This document shows, piece by piece, positions 49,447 to 58,938 of a stretch of 64,000 nucleotides of DNA. The DNA comes from CAVPUA01 sp963708805 (GTDB lineage Bacteria > Actinomycetota > Actinomycetes > Mycobacteriales > Jatrophihabitantaceae), in NCBI GenBank assembly GCA_963708805.1, contig CAVPUA010000003.1:2170001-2234000 (forward strand), written 5' to 3'. Below the pieces are notes generated by a model. It was not told the DNA's origin. It saw only the letters and a list, made by a program, of their open reading frames with translations, and searched no databases. The position numbers were made by a program, and so were the translations under genes. Numbering within the stretch: position 1 is the stretch's first letter; the number at the start of each line of letters is the position of its first letter.

Positions 49447-50754
49447 ATGGCCTCCGGACGTACCCGCACGCGCCAGCTGGCCGCCTCCGGCGGTGGCGTG
49501 ATCACCCGCACCGAACTGCCCGGCGGCCTGCGGATCGTCAGCGAGGCGATGCCCGGCGCTCGCAGCGCCTCCATCGGTGTCTGGGTCGGTGTCGGCTCCC
49601 GCGATGAGACCCCGAGCCTGGCCGGGTCGAGCCACTTCCTCGAGCATCTGCTGTTCAAGGGCACGACATCGAGGTCGGCCCTCGAGATCGCCTCGGCCAT
49701 GGACGCGGTCGGCGGCGAGCTGAACGCGTTCACCGAGAAGGAACACACCTGCTTCTACGCGACCGTTCTCGACCGTGACCTGCCGCTCGCCGTCGAGATC
49801 GTCGGCGACGTGGTGCTCGACGCGACGATCGCCGCTCCGGACGTCGAGATCGAGCGCAGCGTCGTGCTCGAAGAGATCGCGATGCGCGACGATGATCCCG
49901 CCGACCTCGTGCACGACGAGTTCGCGTCCGCCCTGCTCGGCGACACCCCGTTGGGCCGGCCGATCCTGGGCACCGAGAACTCGATCCGCGGCCTGAGCCG
50001 GCGCCAGATCGCCGGCTACTACAACCGGCGCTACCAACCGGCGGCGATGGTTCTCGCCGCGGCCGGCAACGTCGACCACGGCGCACTGGTCGCCCAGGCG
50101 CGGCAGGTCTTCGCGGGCCGGCTCGACGGCGCCGTCTCGGCGTCGAGTCGGCGCACGACGCCGTCGACGCGGCCGGCCCACCCGATCCGCGTCGTCGAGG
50201 ACGACACCGAGCAGGCCAACATCATCATCGGTACGCCCGGACTGTCCCGGCACGACGAGCGTCGCTTCGCCCTCGGCGTCCTGTCGGCCGCGCTCGGCGG
50301 AGGAATGAGTTCACGGCTGTTCCAGAGCATCCGCGAGGAGCGCGGGCTGGCCTACTCGGTCTACTCCTTCATCAACTCCTACAGTGACGCCGGGACGCTG
50401 GGCGCCTACGCCGGGTGCCAGCCGGGCAAGGCCGACGAGGTCGTCGAGCTGCTGGTTCGCGGACTCGACGAGGCGGCCGGTGGCGACCTCTCGGCCCAGG
50501 AGATCGAGCGCGGGAAGGGCCAGATGCGCGGCGGACTGGTGCTGGGCCTCGAGGACGCGGGCTCACGGATGAGCCGGATCGGCAAGAGCGAGCTGGTCTA
50601 CGGTGACGTGTTGGGCGTCGACCAACTGCTGGCTCGCATCGACGCGGTCACCGCCGAGGACGTCGCCGCGGTCGCCGGGTACCTTCTGAGCCAGCCGAGA
50701 TGTTTGACCGTGGTCGGGCCGTTCGGGTCGCACGACTTCGACGGCGCCGTCTAG
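49447..50754 (+). CDS. M16-family zinc peptidase (PepR/MPP-like)
   Basis: 435 residues, intact. The inverted zinc motif is SSHFLEHLLFKGTTSRSALE (HxxEH), with the distal Glu in VEIERSVVLEEIAMRDDDP. The second, inactive half has GLAYSVYSFINSYSDAGTLG. Position before dapB is conserved in actinobacteria, where pnp is normally just upstream; here 8.1 kb of other genes separate them. ATG 49447. Confidence 0.95.
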   Translation: MASGRTRTRQLAASGGGVITRTELPGGLRIVSEAMPGARSASIGVWVGVGSRDETPSLAGSSHFLEHLLFKGTTSRSALEIASAMDAVGGELNAFTEKEHTCFYATVLDRDLPLAVEIVGDVVLDATIAAPDVEIERSVVLEEIAMRDDDPADLVHDEFASALLGDTPLGRPILGTENSIRGLSRRQIAGYYNRRYQPAAMVLAAAGNVDHGALVAQARQVFAGRLDGAVSASSRRTTPSTRPAHPIRVVEDDTEQANIIIGTPGLSRHDERRFALGVLSAALGGGMSSRLFQSIREERGLAYSVYSFINSYSDAGTLGAYAGCQPGKADEVVELLVRGLDEAAGGDLSAQEIERGKGQMRGGLVLGLEDAGSRMSRIGKSELVYGDVLGVDQLLARIDAVTAEDVAAVAGYLLSQPRCLTVVGPFGSHDFDGAV

Positions 50755-50763
50755 GAGTGACTG

Positions 50764-51516
50764 ATGAGTGAGCTGACGCGGGTCGGCGTGTTGGGTGCAC
50801 GTGGTCGCATGGGACAGCAGGTCTGCCGCGCGGTCGACTCTGCCGACGATCTCGATCTCGTCGCGATGGTCGACGCCGGCGACTGGCTGTTCAGCGTGGC
50901 TGACGCCGGCGCCCAGGTGCTGGTCGATTTCACGCACCCGGATGTCGTGATGGACAACATCCGTTTCGCGATCGACCAGGGCATCCACGCCGTCGTCGGT
51001 ACGACCGGGATCACCGAGGAGCGAATCGCCACCATTCGCGAATGGCTGGCCGACGCACCGCAGGTCGGTGTGCTGGTCGCGCCCAACTTCGCGATCGGTG
51101 CCGTGCTGTCGATGAAGTTCGCCCAGCTCGCCGCCCGGTTCTACGAGTCGGTCGAGATCATCGAGTTGCATCACCCGGGCAAGGCGGACGCGCCCAGCGG
51201 GACCGCGATCCGGACGGCCGAGATCATCGCGCAGGCCCGCTCGGACGCCGGCTTGGAGCGGGTGCCCGACGCGACGACCCAGACGATGGACGGTGCGCGG
51301 GGCGCGAGCGTCGACGGCGTCCACGTGCACTCTGTGCGGGTCAGCGGCCTCGTCGCGCACGAAGAGATCCTGTTCGGCACCGAGGGTGAGACGTTGACGA
51401 TCCGGCACGACTCGCTGCACCGGACGTCCTTCATGCCGGGCGTCCTGATGGCCATTCGCGACGTCGTGTCCCGTCCGGGGCTGACGGTGGGACTGGAAAC
51501 CCTGCTCGGTCTGTGA
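50764..51516 (+). CDS. dapB: 4-hydroxy-tetrahydrodipicolinate reductase
   Basis: Second specific step of lysine/diaminopimelate synthesis. 250 residues, intact: NAD(P) motif RVGVLGARGRMGQQVCRAVD, VDFTHPDVVMDN, VVGTTGITEE, APNFAIGAVLSMKFAQLA, and catalytic ELHHPGKADAPSGTA (His, Lys). ATG 50764 has AGGAG that includes the stop of the M16 gene. dapA lies 8 kb downstream. Confidence 0.97.
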   Translation: MSELTRVGVLGARGRMGQQVCRAVDSADDLDLVAMVDAGDWLFSVADAGAQVLVDFTHPDVVMDNIRFAIDQGIHAVVGTTGITEERIATIREWLADAPQVGVLVAPNFAIGAVLSMKFAQLAARFYESVEIIELHHPGKADAPSGTAIRTAEIIAQARSDAGLERVPDATTQTMDGARGASVDGVHVHSVRVSGLVAHEEILFGTEGETLTIRHDSLHRTSFMPGVLMAIRDVVSRPGLTVGLETLLGL

Positions 51517-51526
51517 TCGCCGCTCG

Positions 51527-51964
51527 ATGAAGGCCCGCAACGTCGTCGTCGTGCTCGTCCTGGCCCTGGCCGCGTACTTCGCGTTGATCGGGTACCGCGG
51601 CGTCTACCTGCTGGACCAGGGACGACTGGACCTGAAGGTCCTCGGCGTCGCCGTGCTGGTGCTCCCCCTTGTCGGCGTCTGGGTGGTCGTGGCCGAGATC
51701 CGTTTCGGTTTCGCGACCCAACGGTTGGGCGGTGAGCTCGACCGCGAAGGCGTTGCACCCGAGCCGGAGTTGCCGCGCCTGCCATCGGGCCGCGTCGATC
51801 GGCGCGCGGCTGACGACCTGTTCGAACAGCGTCGCGAGCAGGTCCAGTCCGATCCCGAGAACTGGCGGCGCTGGTATGAGCTGGCGCGAGCGTACGACCT
51901 GGCCGGCGACCGGCGCCGGGCCCGGGCGGCGATGCGCGAGGCGATCAGTCGAAGCGGGCTGTAG
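51527..51964 (+). CDS. Membrane-anchored TPR-like protein
   Basis: 145 residues, intact. Two N-terminal TM helices (VVVVLVLALAAYFALIGY and LKVLGVAVLVLPLVGVWVVV) are followed by a soluble part with one tetratricopeptide-like unit (NWRRWYELARAYDLAGDRRR, ARAAMREAI). Homologs follow dapB in many actinobacteria; function unknown. ATG 51527 is 10 bp after dapB, likely the same operon. Confidence 0.8.
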   Translation: MKARNVVVVLVLALAAYFALIGYRGVYLLDQGRLDLKVLGVAVLVLPLVGVWVVVAEIRFGFATQRLGGELDREGVAPEPELPRLPSGRVDRRAADDLFEQRREQVQSDPENWRRWYELARAYDLAGDRRRARAAMREAISRSGL

Positions 51965-52618
51965 TCAGCGTTCGTCCCAGCGCTTCTCGAGGACCTGGGC
52001 GAAGGCAGCCGCATCCTGGGCGCCCGAGACGCCGTACGTGGCGTCGATGACGAAGAACGGCACGCCGGTGATCCCGTAGGCCGCCGCCTGGCGCTGATCG
52101 GCGTGCACGGCGTCGAGGTAGGCGTCGGTCTCCAGGGCTGCCACGACCTCGTCCCGATCCAGCCCGACGTCGACGGCGAGGTCGGCGAGATCGTCGACGC
52201 GTCCGACGTGGCGTCCCTCGACGAAGTAGGCCCGAAGCAGGCGCTCCTTCATCTCCAACTGGAGATCGTGTCGCTTGGCCAGGTGCAGGAGTTGATGCGC
52301 CTTGACGGTATTCGTGTGCTGCAGAGCGTCGAAGTCGTAGTCGAGCCCGACCGACCGGGCGATCGAGGTGACCCGTTCGAGCATCGGTGCCACTTGCTCG
52401 GCGGAGAGGCCTTTGTGGCGGGCGAGGAAGTCGAACTCCGACCCGTCGAAGTCCACCGGGGTGTCGGGAGACAGCTCGAAGCTGTGGTATTCGAGCTCGA
52501 CCGCGCGCCCCTCGCCCGAGCTCAGGAAGGCGTCCCGGCCGGCCTCGAACTTCCGCTTGCCGATGTAACACCAGGGACAGGCCACATCGGACCAGACATC
52601 AACCTTGATCGCGTCCAC
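51965..52618 (-). CDS. DsbA-family oxidoreductase, FrnE type
   Basis: 217 residues, intact. Active site CPWC in VDVWSDVACPWCYIGKRKFE at the very N-terminus, with no signal peptide, so cytoplasmic. The helical insertion and cis-Pro loop AAYGITGVPFFVIDATYGVS are as in FrnE. It probably acts as a disulfide isomerase/oxidoreductase under oxidative stress. GTG 52618. Its stop abuts the stop of the convergent TPR gene. Confidence 0.92.
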   Translation of the reverse strand: MDAIKVDVWSDVACPWCYIGKRKFEAGRDAFLSSGEGRAVELEYHSFELSPDTPVDFDGSEFDFLARHKGLSAEQVAPMLERVTSIARSVGLDYDFDALQHTNTVKAHQLLHLAKRHDLQLEMKERLLRAYFVEGRHVGRVDDLADLAVDVGLDRDEVVAALETDAYLDAVHADQRQAAAYGITGVPFFVIDATYGVSGAQDAAAFAQVLEKRWDER

Positions 52619-52655
52619 CTAGGCTCAACCGCCGCGGCTGCGGTCGTGTTCCGGC

Positions 52656-53564
52656 TCAGGCGAAGCCGCGCTTACCCCGCTTGGCCCGGAAGGCGCCCGA
52701 GAACAGCTGCGGGTTCACGCCGGGCACCGGGCGGCCTGTGGCGTAGCGGTAGATCATCGCGCGGGCGTACGTCGCGATGGCGCTGAAGACCATGGCCAGT
52801 GCAAGGAATCCGGCGACGCCGACGAGGATCAGCACGACGCCGACGGCGACTCCCGCCCCCGATCCGCTGGCGACCGCGACGATGCCGATGATCGCGACGA
52901 TCACCGGAACGAAGAGCAGCAACTGGATGAGACCGAAGCGCAGCGTCGTGCGCAGGCTGGTGCCCCATGTCTGGCGAATCAGCGCCGCCGAACGCTTGAC
53001 GGCGTCGATGGGACCGAGGTTCTCGGCGACGACGATCGGTACGACCAGGAACGAGGCGATGGCCCAGGCGATTCCGCCGAGAAAGCCCAGAAGAGTGCCG
53101 ACGAGTCCGAGCCGCTGCTCGACCGCGCGGATCGCGGTGCCGACGGTCGTCGTCAGCGCCGCCCAACTGAGGATCTTGGCCTTGTGCGTCCACGCCTCGG
53201 CCAGCACGCTGCCCAGCGTGGGGTCCCCTCCGTCGGCTCGCTGATTGGCACCGATCACGAGGGCGGCCTGGAAGTAGATCGCCACGACCGAGGCCGCGAA
53301 CGCGGCGAACACGCCGCCGACCCAACCGCCCCAGGAGTCCTGCTGGCCACCGCTGGCGGCCCAACCCAGTGCGAAGCCGGGAACGAACAGGATGACGGCC
53401 GCGATCAGGCCGGTTATCGACGCGATCGCCGGTAGCCAGAGCAGCTCGCGGTCCTGCTTGAGCAGTCCCCAGCACGCGGCGAGCAACTGCTTGCCGGTGG
53501 CTCGCTGAGGTCCGACCGGCTGGCCGAGGGGTGCGCTGCCGTAGGGAGTCGGCGGGTAGGTCAT
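52656..53564 (-). CDS. DUF6159-like integral membrane protein
   Basis: 302 residues, intact, about six TM segments: LPAIASITGLIAAVILFVPG, GGVFAAFAASVVAIYFQAAL, FLGGIAWAIASFLVVPIVVA, LIQLLLFVPVIVAIIGIVAV and GVVLILVGVAGFLALAMVFS. A Pro/Gly-rich cytoplasmic N-terminus precedes them, and NLGPIDAVKRSAALIRQTWG is conserved in the family. Function unknown. ATG 53564 follows GGAGGA. Confidence 0.82.
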   Translation of the reverse strand: MTYPPTPYGSAPLGQPVGPQRATGKQLLAACWGLLKQDRELLWLPAIASITGLIAAVILFVPGFALGWAASGGQQDSWGGWVGGVFAAFAASVVAIYFQAALVIGANQRADGGDPTLGSVLAEAWTHKAKILSWAALTTTVGTAIRAVEQRLGLVGTLLGFLGGIAWAIASFLVVPIVVAENLGPIDAVKRSAALIRQTWGTSLRTTLRFGLIQLLLFVPVIVAIIGIVAVASGSGAGVAVGVVLILVGVAGFLALAMVFSAIATYARAMIYRYATGRPVPGVNPQLFSGAFRAKRGKRGFA

Positions 53565-53654
53565 CGTTCCTCCGGGAAGGCGCGGCGCGTTGGTCGCGGC
53601 AATGTTACATGCGCGTGAGTTCTGCGACCATCCCTGAACAGGGGTCGGTGTCCG

Positions 53655-54839
53655 TCAGCCCCGGAAGGCGAGCTGCGAGAACGTGCCCTCGGCGCCGAGA
53701 TCCAGGAAGTCGCCGGTGGCCCGCGACACCGCGAACAGGCTCCCGGTGGCATCCACGACGAACAGGTACTCACCGTCGGGTGACCACGCCATGATGTCCG
53801 AGCCGTAGCGCGAACCCAGCTCGACCGACAGCTGGACGGCTTCGACGCGGTCGGTCGAGAGATCGACCAGCCGCAGGACCGACACGCCGTTCGAGTCGCG
53901 TTCGAGCAGGGCCGCGGTCGAGGAGTCGGGCGAGATCACTCCGCTGTCCGGAGTCCACTGGTTGTCGCCGTGGATCACCACGGCACTGCGACCGGTCGCC
54001 TTGTCGACCAGACTCGTGCTGCAGCCCTGCTCGACCCCGCAGTCGGCGGTGAGGAACGATGTCGCGCCCACGGCCAGCAGGGTGCCGATCGTCACCAACC
54101 GCGCTCCGGTTGGTCCGGCGACGTACGCCCCCGTGGGCGTGATCGACAGCGGGCGGCCGGAACCGTCGGTCTCGGGCACGCCGCCGGGCGGCAGCGAGAC
54201 GGTGGTGCCCGTCGGCGTCCCGTCGATGCCAACGACCCGCATCGAGGACGCGCCGTCCGGAACCCAGACGTGCCCGGTGTCGGAGGCGGGCAGCATCGGC
54301 CCCCTGTCCAGTGACGACGGCAACGGTTGCGCCGGGTGGCCGTCGACGACCTGATACCCGGTGACCGCATCGAGCGGGCGGATCATCACGCGGTCGGTGC
54401 CGGCGACGAACGAGACCGGCCCGGACGAGGCGAGGGCGGGCACCGCGGTGTAGGTCATGACACCGCGCGCGAGCTGCACCCGCACGACCTGGCCGTCCCC
54501 GCGTGCGTAGAGCTGCCAGCTGTCGGGCACGGCCAACAACGGGTGACCGACGCTGACCGTCCCGGTGACGAACGGGATCGGTGCCGCCGCGGACGCGGGA
54601 CTCGGTGCCGGCGCGACGGGCGAGGTCGGGCTCGCCCGGTCCGAACTGCGCGTGACCAGGCCGGCCGCCGTCGCCCCGACGAGCACGACCGCGGCCGCGA
54701 TGTAGGGCCAGCGGCGATCGCGCGTCGCGTCGTCGAGCAGCTCAGCGTCCGTCGCCGGGACGAGGTCGACCCACTCGACACCGACATCGGCCTCGATGCC
54801 GTCGGTGTCGTGTCCGTGGCCTGTCCGAATCCGGCGCAC
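53655..54839 (-). CDS. Single-TM protein with extracytoplasmic beta-propeller-like domain
   Basis: 394 residues, intact. An acidic cytoplasmic N-terminus (about 45 residues) is followed by one TM helix (WPYIAAAVVLVGATAAGLV), a Ser/Pro/Ala linker, and then repeated beta units of WD40/TolB style (SDIMAWSPDGEYLFVVDATG; DSGVISPDSSTAALLERDSN). Two cysteines (DCGVEQGCSTS) could form a disulfide. No enzymatic motif. GTG 54839. I do not recognise a characterised relative. Confidence 0.7.
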   Translation of the reverse strand: MRRIRTGHGHDTDGIEADVGVEWVDLVPATDAELLDDATRDRRWPYIAAAVVLVGATAAGLVTRSSDRASPTSPVAPAPSPASAAAPIPFVTGTVSVGHPLLAVPDSWQLYARGDGQVVRVQLARGVMTYTAVPALASSGPVSFVAGTDRVMIRPLDAVTGYQVVDGHPAQPLPSSLDRGPMLPASDTGHVWVPDGASSMRVVGIDGTPTGTTVSLPPGGVPETDGSGRPLSITPTGAYVAGPTGARLVTIGTLLAVGATSFLTADCGVEQGCSTSLVDKATGRSAVVIHGDNQWTPDSGVISPDSSTAALLERDSNGVSVLRLVDLSTDRVEAVQLSVELGSRYGSDIMAWSPDGEYLFVVDATGSLFAVSRATGDFLDLGAEGTFSQLAFRG

Positions 54840-54893
54840 GTCGTCATCATGCGCGCATCGAGCCCGGACGGCACCGCGTCCGGCGTCCAGGGT

Positions 54894-55520
54894 TCAGTCG
54901 CGTCCGACGTGCGTGTCGAGCCAGCTCGTCAGCGGTGCCAACGAGCGCCAGGCCTTCGCGATCTCGTTCTTGGCCCGCTTGGTCGACAGCCACGCCGGCG
55001 CTCCGACACTGCGGTGAGCGGTGAGCGTCTTGTGCAGCAGGAGCTCGCGTCGCGGATGGTCCTTGTCGAAGCCGGACGGAACTCGGGTGAGCCGCTCGCC
55101 GCCCACGTCGAACTTCGCCCGCTCGACGGCCGCCAGCGCGCGTTCGAGCTGTGGACCGGCGACGTCATCGGCGACCGCCCGCCGCAGCCGCGCGACCTGG
55201 CTCGACTCGGTGCTCCAGTAGCCGCCCGCGAGCATCAGGCCGGCGGCGTCGATCTGCACGTACAACGAGGTCTCGCCGAACCAGATGCCCTGGTGGGTCT
55301 TGTAGGGCGTCTTGTCCTTCGCGAAGCGCACGTCCCGGTAGGGACGGAAGTACTTGGCCGGGCCGAACTCCTTCTCCAACTCCGCCGCCAGCGCCTCCAT
55401 CGGCGCCCGCACGCTTTCGTCGTAGACGTGCTTGTGGGCGGTCCAGAACGCCTTGCTGTTGTCGGCCTCGAGGTCCTCGTAGAAATCGAGCGCCGCGATC
55501 GGAATGCCGGTGAATGCCAC
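54894..55520 (-). CDS. DUF2461 family protein
   Basis: 208 residues, intact: LDFYEDLEADNSKAFWTAHK, YFRPYRDVRFAKDKTPYKTH, QGIWFGETSLYVQIDAAGLM and the ending SWLDTHV are hallmarks of DUF2461. No known activity. GTG 55520. A 54-bp gap separates it from the membrane protein gene downstream. Confidence 0.9.
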   Translation of the reverse strand: MAFTGIPIAALDFYEDLEADNSKAFWTAHKHVYDESVRAPMEALAAELEKEFGPAKYFRPYRDVRFAKDKTPYKTHQGIWFGETSLYVQIDAAGLMLAGGYWSTESSQVARLRRAVADDVAGPQLERALAAVERAKFDVGGERLTRVPSGFDKDHPRRELLLHKTLTAHRSVGAPAWLSTKRAKNEIAKAWRSLAPLTSWLDTHVGRD

Positions 55521-55550
55521 GCGTTCGACCCTAACCTCGCCGCCTACGGC

Positions 55551-56060
55551 TCAGTCGAACGAGGCGTGGATCCGGATCTCGCGCAGTTCGCCGGCACCGG
55601 TGTCGAGCACTCGGGCGTAGCCGTCGGCGGCCCAGCCGGCCGAGGCGAAGAACGTACGCGAGACCTCGTCGGCCTCGGGTAGCCAGGCGATCGCCCGAGT
55701 GACGCCCTCCGGGCGAGCGGTGTCCACGGCGGCGGCGAGCAGGCGCGACCCGTGCCCGCGCCGGCCCCACCGCGGTTCGACGAGCAGCGGCCCGATGGAG
55801 ATCGACGTCTCGTCCTCGGGTGACACCGCGACGAAGCCCACCGTCCACTCGCCCTCTTGGGCCACCAGCAGCCGATGCCGTCCGGATGGGGGTGCCGAGA
55901 TCGCCGGCAACCACGACTCAGCGGCGGCGTCGGCGGACAGCGCCTCGAGGACGACGGCGGGAAGCACGGCCGCGTACCCGAGCCGCCACGTCTCGACCTG
56001 GATGCGCCCGATCTCGGCGGCGTCGGCCGGCCGGGCGGGACGCACGCTGACATCGGCCAT
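55551..56060 (-). CDS. GNAT-family N-acetyltransferase
   Basis: 169 residues, intact. VRPARPADAAEIGRIQVETW is the N-terminal strand and helix; the acetyl-CoA motif is LLVEPRWGRRGHGSRLLAAA (R-x-x-G-x-G). The C-terminal FFASAGWAADGYAR is typical. Substrate unknown. ATG 56060 is 17 bp after the DedA-family stop, so co-transcription is likely. Confidence 0.88.
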   Translation of the reverse strand: MADVSVRPARPADAAEIGRIQVETWRLGYAAVLPAVVLEALSADAAAESWLPAISAPPSGRHRLLVAQEGEWTVGFVAVSPEDETSISIGPLLVEPRWGRRGHGSRLLAAAVDTARPEGVTRAIAWLPEADEVSRTFFASAGWAADGYARVLDTGAGELREIRIHASFD

Positions 56061-56077
56061 GACGGCCAGCCTAACGA

Positions 56078-56737
56078 TCAGTCGTTCGGCGCGTCGCGTC
56101 GGCCGCGGCGTACGACTCGCCCTCGGCGCGCTCCCGCCGCCGGCGTGCGCAGGTGGAGCAGGACGTACACGATGACGCCCACCGCCAGAATGATCAACGG
56201 CGCGTACGTCAGATAGCTGCTGACGGTGTTGAGGGCGGACGCGAAGGCGTATCCGAGGATCACGCACCCGCCGCCCCAGATGATGCCGCCGGCGGCGTTC
56301 CACATCAGGAACGTGCGGTACTTCATGCCGCTCATGCCGGCCATCGACGGCATCAGTGCGCGCATGAGCGCGACGAGCCGGCCGAGGAAGACGGCTTTGC
56401 CGCCGTGCTTGTGCAGGAAGGCGTCGACCGCCGACCATCGCCGCTCGCCGATCCAGCCGCCGACTCGCGATCGGCGCAGGCTCGGGCCGAACTTGCGGCC
56501 GAACTCGAAGCCGACCGAGTCGCCGGCGATCGCGCTCACGATCGCGACGACGATCATCACGCCGAGGTTGAGGTGCCCGTAGCGGCAGAAGTAGCCCGCC
56601 ACGAGCAGGGCGATCTCGCCGGGAAGCACGAAGCCGACCAGGATCGCCGCTTCCGAGAAGGCCAGCGCGCCGGCGATGACGTACAGCCAGACGCCGACTG
56701 CATCGCCGATGCTGCGCATGATCGACTCGAACATCAC
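56078..56737 (-). CDS. DedA-family membrane protein
   Basis: 219 residues, intact. FSEAAILVGFVLPGEIALLV is the re-entrant loop region, AIAGDSVGFEFGRKFGPSL follows, and FLGRLVALMRALMPSMAGMS is the signature of DedA/SNARE-associated proteins. The family scrambles or flips lipids such as undecaprenyl phosphate and supports envelope homeostasis. Start GTG 56737 or ATG 56734. Confidence 0.92.
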   Translation of the reverse strand: MMFESIMRSIGDAVGVWLYVIAGALAFSEAAILVGFVLPGEIALLVAGYFCRYGHLNLGVMIVVAIVSAIAGDSVGFEFGRKFGPSLRRSRVGGWIGERRWSAVDAFLHKHGGKAVFLGRLVALMRALMPSMAGMSGMKYRTFLMWNAAGGIIWGGGCVILGYAFASALNTVSSYLTYAPLIILAVGVIVYVLLHLRTPAAGARRGRVVRRGRRDAPND

Positions 56738-56787
56738 TGAATGGTGTCACGAGCCGGGCGTCAGACGGTGCGCTTAGGGTCAACCGC

Positions 56788-58042
56788 ATGTCGTCCTCGG
56801 TACGCGCAGCCGTCCGGATCCCGGCCGCGCGCGCTCGGCGGATCGCCCTGGCCGCTCAGGGATTCGCCGATCCCCGCCCGTCCGGCCGGGTCGACGCGCG
56901 CCAGCTGCGGCGCGTGGTCGACCGGGTCGGCCTCCTCCAACTGGACTCGGTCAACGTCTTCTGCCGTTCGCACTACATGCCGCTCTTCTCGCGCCTCGGG
57001 CCCGTACCCGCGCGCCGCGCTCGACACGATCACCGCGCATACCGCCGGTCCGGTCAGGCACGAGCTGTACGAGTACTGGGCCCACGAGGCGTCGCTACTG
57101 CCGGTGCGTTTCGAGCCGCTGCTGCGGTGGCGGGCGGCGCGGGCGAGTGAGCAGGCGTGGGGCGGCATGGTCGCGGTGTTCGAGTCCAACCCGCAGCTCG
57201 TCCAGCAGGTGCTCGACCTCGTCCGAACCCAGGGCCCGATCCGTTCGGGCGATACCGGCGTCGAGCGGCCAGCCCGGCAGCCCGGTCAGATGTGGAACTG
57301 GCACGACGGCAAGCGGGCTCTCGAGTACCTCTTCTGGGCCGGCGAGATCACGGCCGAGCGCCGGGTCAACTTCGAGCGGCTCTACGACCTGCCCGAGCGG
57401 GTGTTGCCGGCCTCGGTCCTGGCCACGCCGACCCCCTCGGCCGAGGACGCGCAGCGCGAGCTCGTGCGGGTCTCGGCTCGGGCGATGGGCGTCGCCACCG
57501 AACCCGACCTGGGCGACTATTTCCGGCTGGGCCGGGCCGAATCGAAGGCACGGGTCGCCGAACTGGTCGACGCGGGCGAGCTGATTCCGGTCGACGTCGA
57601 GGGGTGGTCCGCGCCGGCCTACCTGTGGCCGGACGCCCGCCAGCCTCGCCGCGTCGACGCCCGGGCCTTGCTGTCGCCGTTCGACTCGCTGATCTGGTTT
57701 CGCGACCGCACCCTGCGCCTGTTCGACTTCCACTACCGCATCGAGATCTACACCCCGGAACCCAAACGGATCTACGGCTACTACGTGCTGCCGTTCCTGC
57801 TCGGCGACCGGCTCGTGGCCCGGGTCGACCTCAAGTCGGACCGGCAGGGCGCCGTCCTGCGCGTGCGCTCGGCGCACGCCGAGGCCGGCGCGGACAAAGC
57901 GGTCGTCGCGCGCGAGTTGGCGGCCGAGTTGGCCGTCACCGCCGAGTGGCTGGGTCTCGACCGGGTCGAGGTCGAGCCGAGGGGTGACCTGAGCGCCGAA
58001 CTCGCGCGCGCCGTGACCCACGCCGAGGCGCTCGGCGGTTAG
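56788..58042 (+). CDS. YcaQ/AlkX-type DNA glycosylase (winged-helix, HTH_42) (frameshifted once)
   Basis: A family that repairs interstrand crosslinks or alkylated bases. The conserved start is RRIALAAQGFADPRPSG. The catalytic QxD motif is in RVGLLQLDSVNVFCRSHYMP. EYWAHEASLLPVRFEPLLRW and LSPFDSLIWFRDRTLRLFDF are also family blocks. One extra base near 57003 interrupts RLGP-YPRAALDTIT. ATG 56788. About 417 residues. QxD rather than QxQ points to the AlkX branch, not the AlkZ toxin self-resistance branch. Confidence 0.88.
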
Positions 58043-58094
58043 GCTGATCGCGCTTCATTTCGACCGATCCCGTTGGTAGCCAGGAGACTCACTC

Positions 58095-58847
58095 GTGCCC
58101 GAAATCGTGCAGCCCCACGCGCAGGTCATCGCCTGGACCCACTTCGAGGCGCCGCAGGACGTCCCGTGGGACACCGACACCGATGGCGGGCAGGCGCTCG
58201 CCGAGTTCGCCGGGCGCGCGTGCTACCAGTCGTGGAAGAAGCCGAACCCGGCAACGGCTACGAACGCCGGCTACCTGCACCACATCCTCGAAGTCGGCCA
58301 CCTCTCGGTGCTCGAACACGGCACCGTGACGTTCTACTTGACCGGCATCTCGCGCTCGCTGACGCACGAACTGATCCGCCACCGTCACTTCTCCTACTCG
58401 CAGCTCTCGCAGCGTTACGTCCCGGAGCGGGACGCCGCCATGGTCGAGCCGGACGTCATCGCCGAGGATCCCGAACTGCACGCCAAGTTCGTCGCCGCGA
58501 CCGAGGCCGCCGTCACCGCCTACACCGAGCTGCTCGAGGGCCTGGAGAAGACCTTCGCCGATGTCGAGCACGCCACGCTGCGGCGCAAGCAGGCCCGCCA
58601 GGCGGCGCGCGCCCTGCTGCCCAACGCGACCGAGACCCGCATCGTCGTCACCGGCAACTACCGCGCGTGGCGGCACTTCGTCGCGATGCGCGCATCCGAA
58701 CATGCCGACGTCGAGATCCGCGCACTGGCGATCAGTTGCCTGCGCGAGCTCAAGCGGGTCGCGGCCAACGTGTTCGCCGACTTCGAGATCGCGACGCTGC
58801 CCGACGGCACCGAGGTGGCGTCGAGTCCCTTCGTCGCCGAGGGTTAA
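58095..58847 (+). CDS. thyX: FAD-dependent thymidylate synthase
   Basis: Makes dTMP with methylene-THF, NADPH and FAD. 250 residues, intact: VGHLSVLEHGTVTFYLTGIS, and the ThyX motif RHRHFSYSQLSQRYVPER (RHRxxSxxxxSxR). GTG 58095 has AGGAG at good spacing. thyX-dapA order is typical of actinobacteria, but an esterase gene lies between them here. Confidence 0.97.
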   Translation: MPEIVQPHAQVIAWTHFEAPQDVPWDTDTDGGQALAEFAGRACYQSWKKPNPATATNAGYLHHILEVGHLSVLEHGTVTFYLTGISRSLTHELIRHRHFSYSQLSQRYVPERDAAMVEPDVIAEDPELHAKFVAATEAAVTAYTELLEGLEKTFADVEHATLRRKQARQAARALLPNATETRIVVTGNYRAWRHFVAMRASEHADVEIRALAISCLRELKRVAANVFADFEIATLPDGTEVASSPFVAEG

Positions 58848-58938
58848 TCGCCCAGTTCGATCAGAGCTGGGTGCGGATCGGGTAAGGCCGACCACGCGGG
58901 CGTTGACCGGGTGGCCCCGCGGTGCCCACGCTCACAGG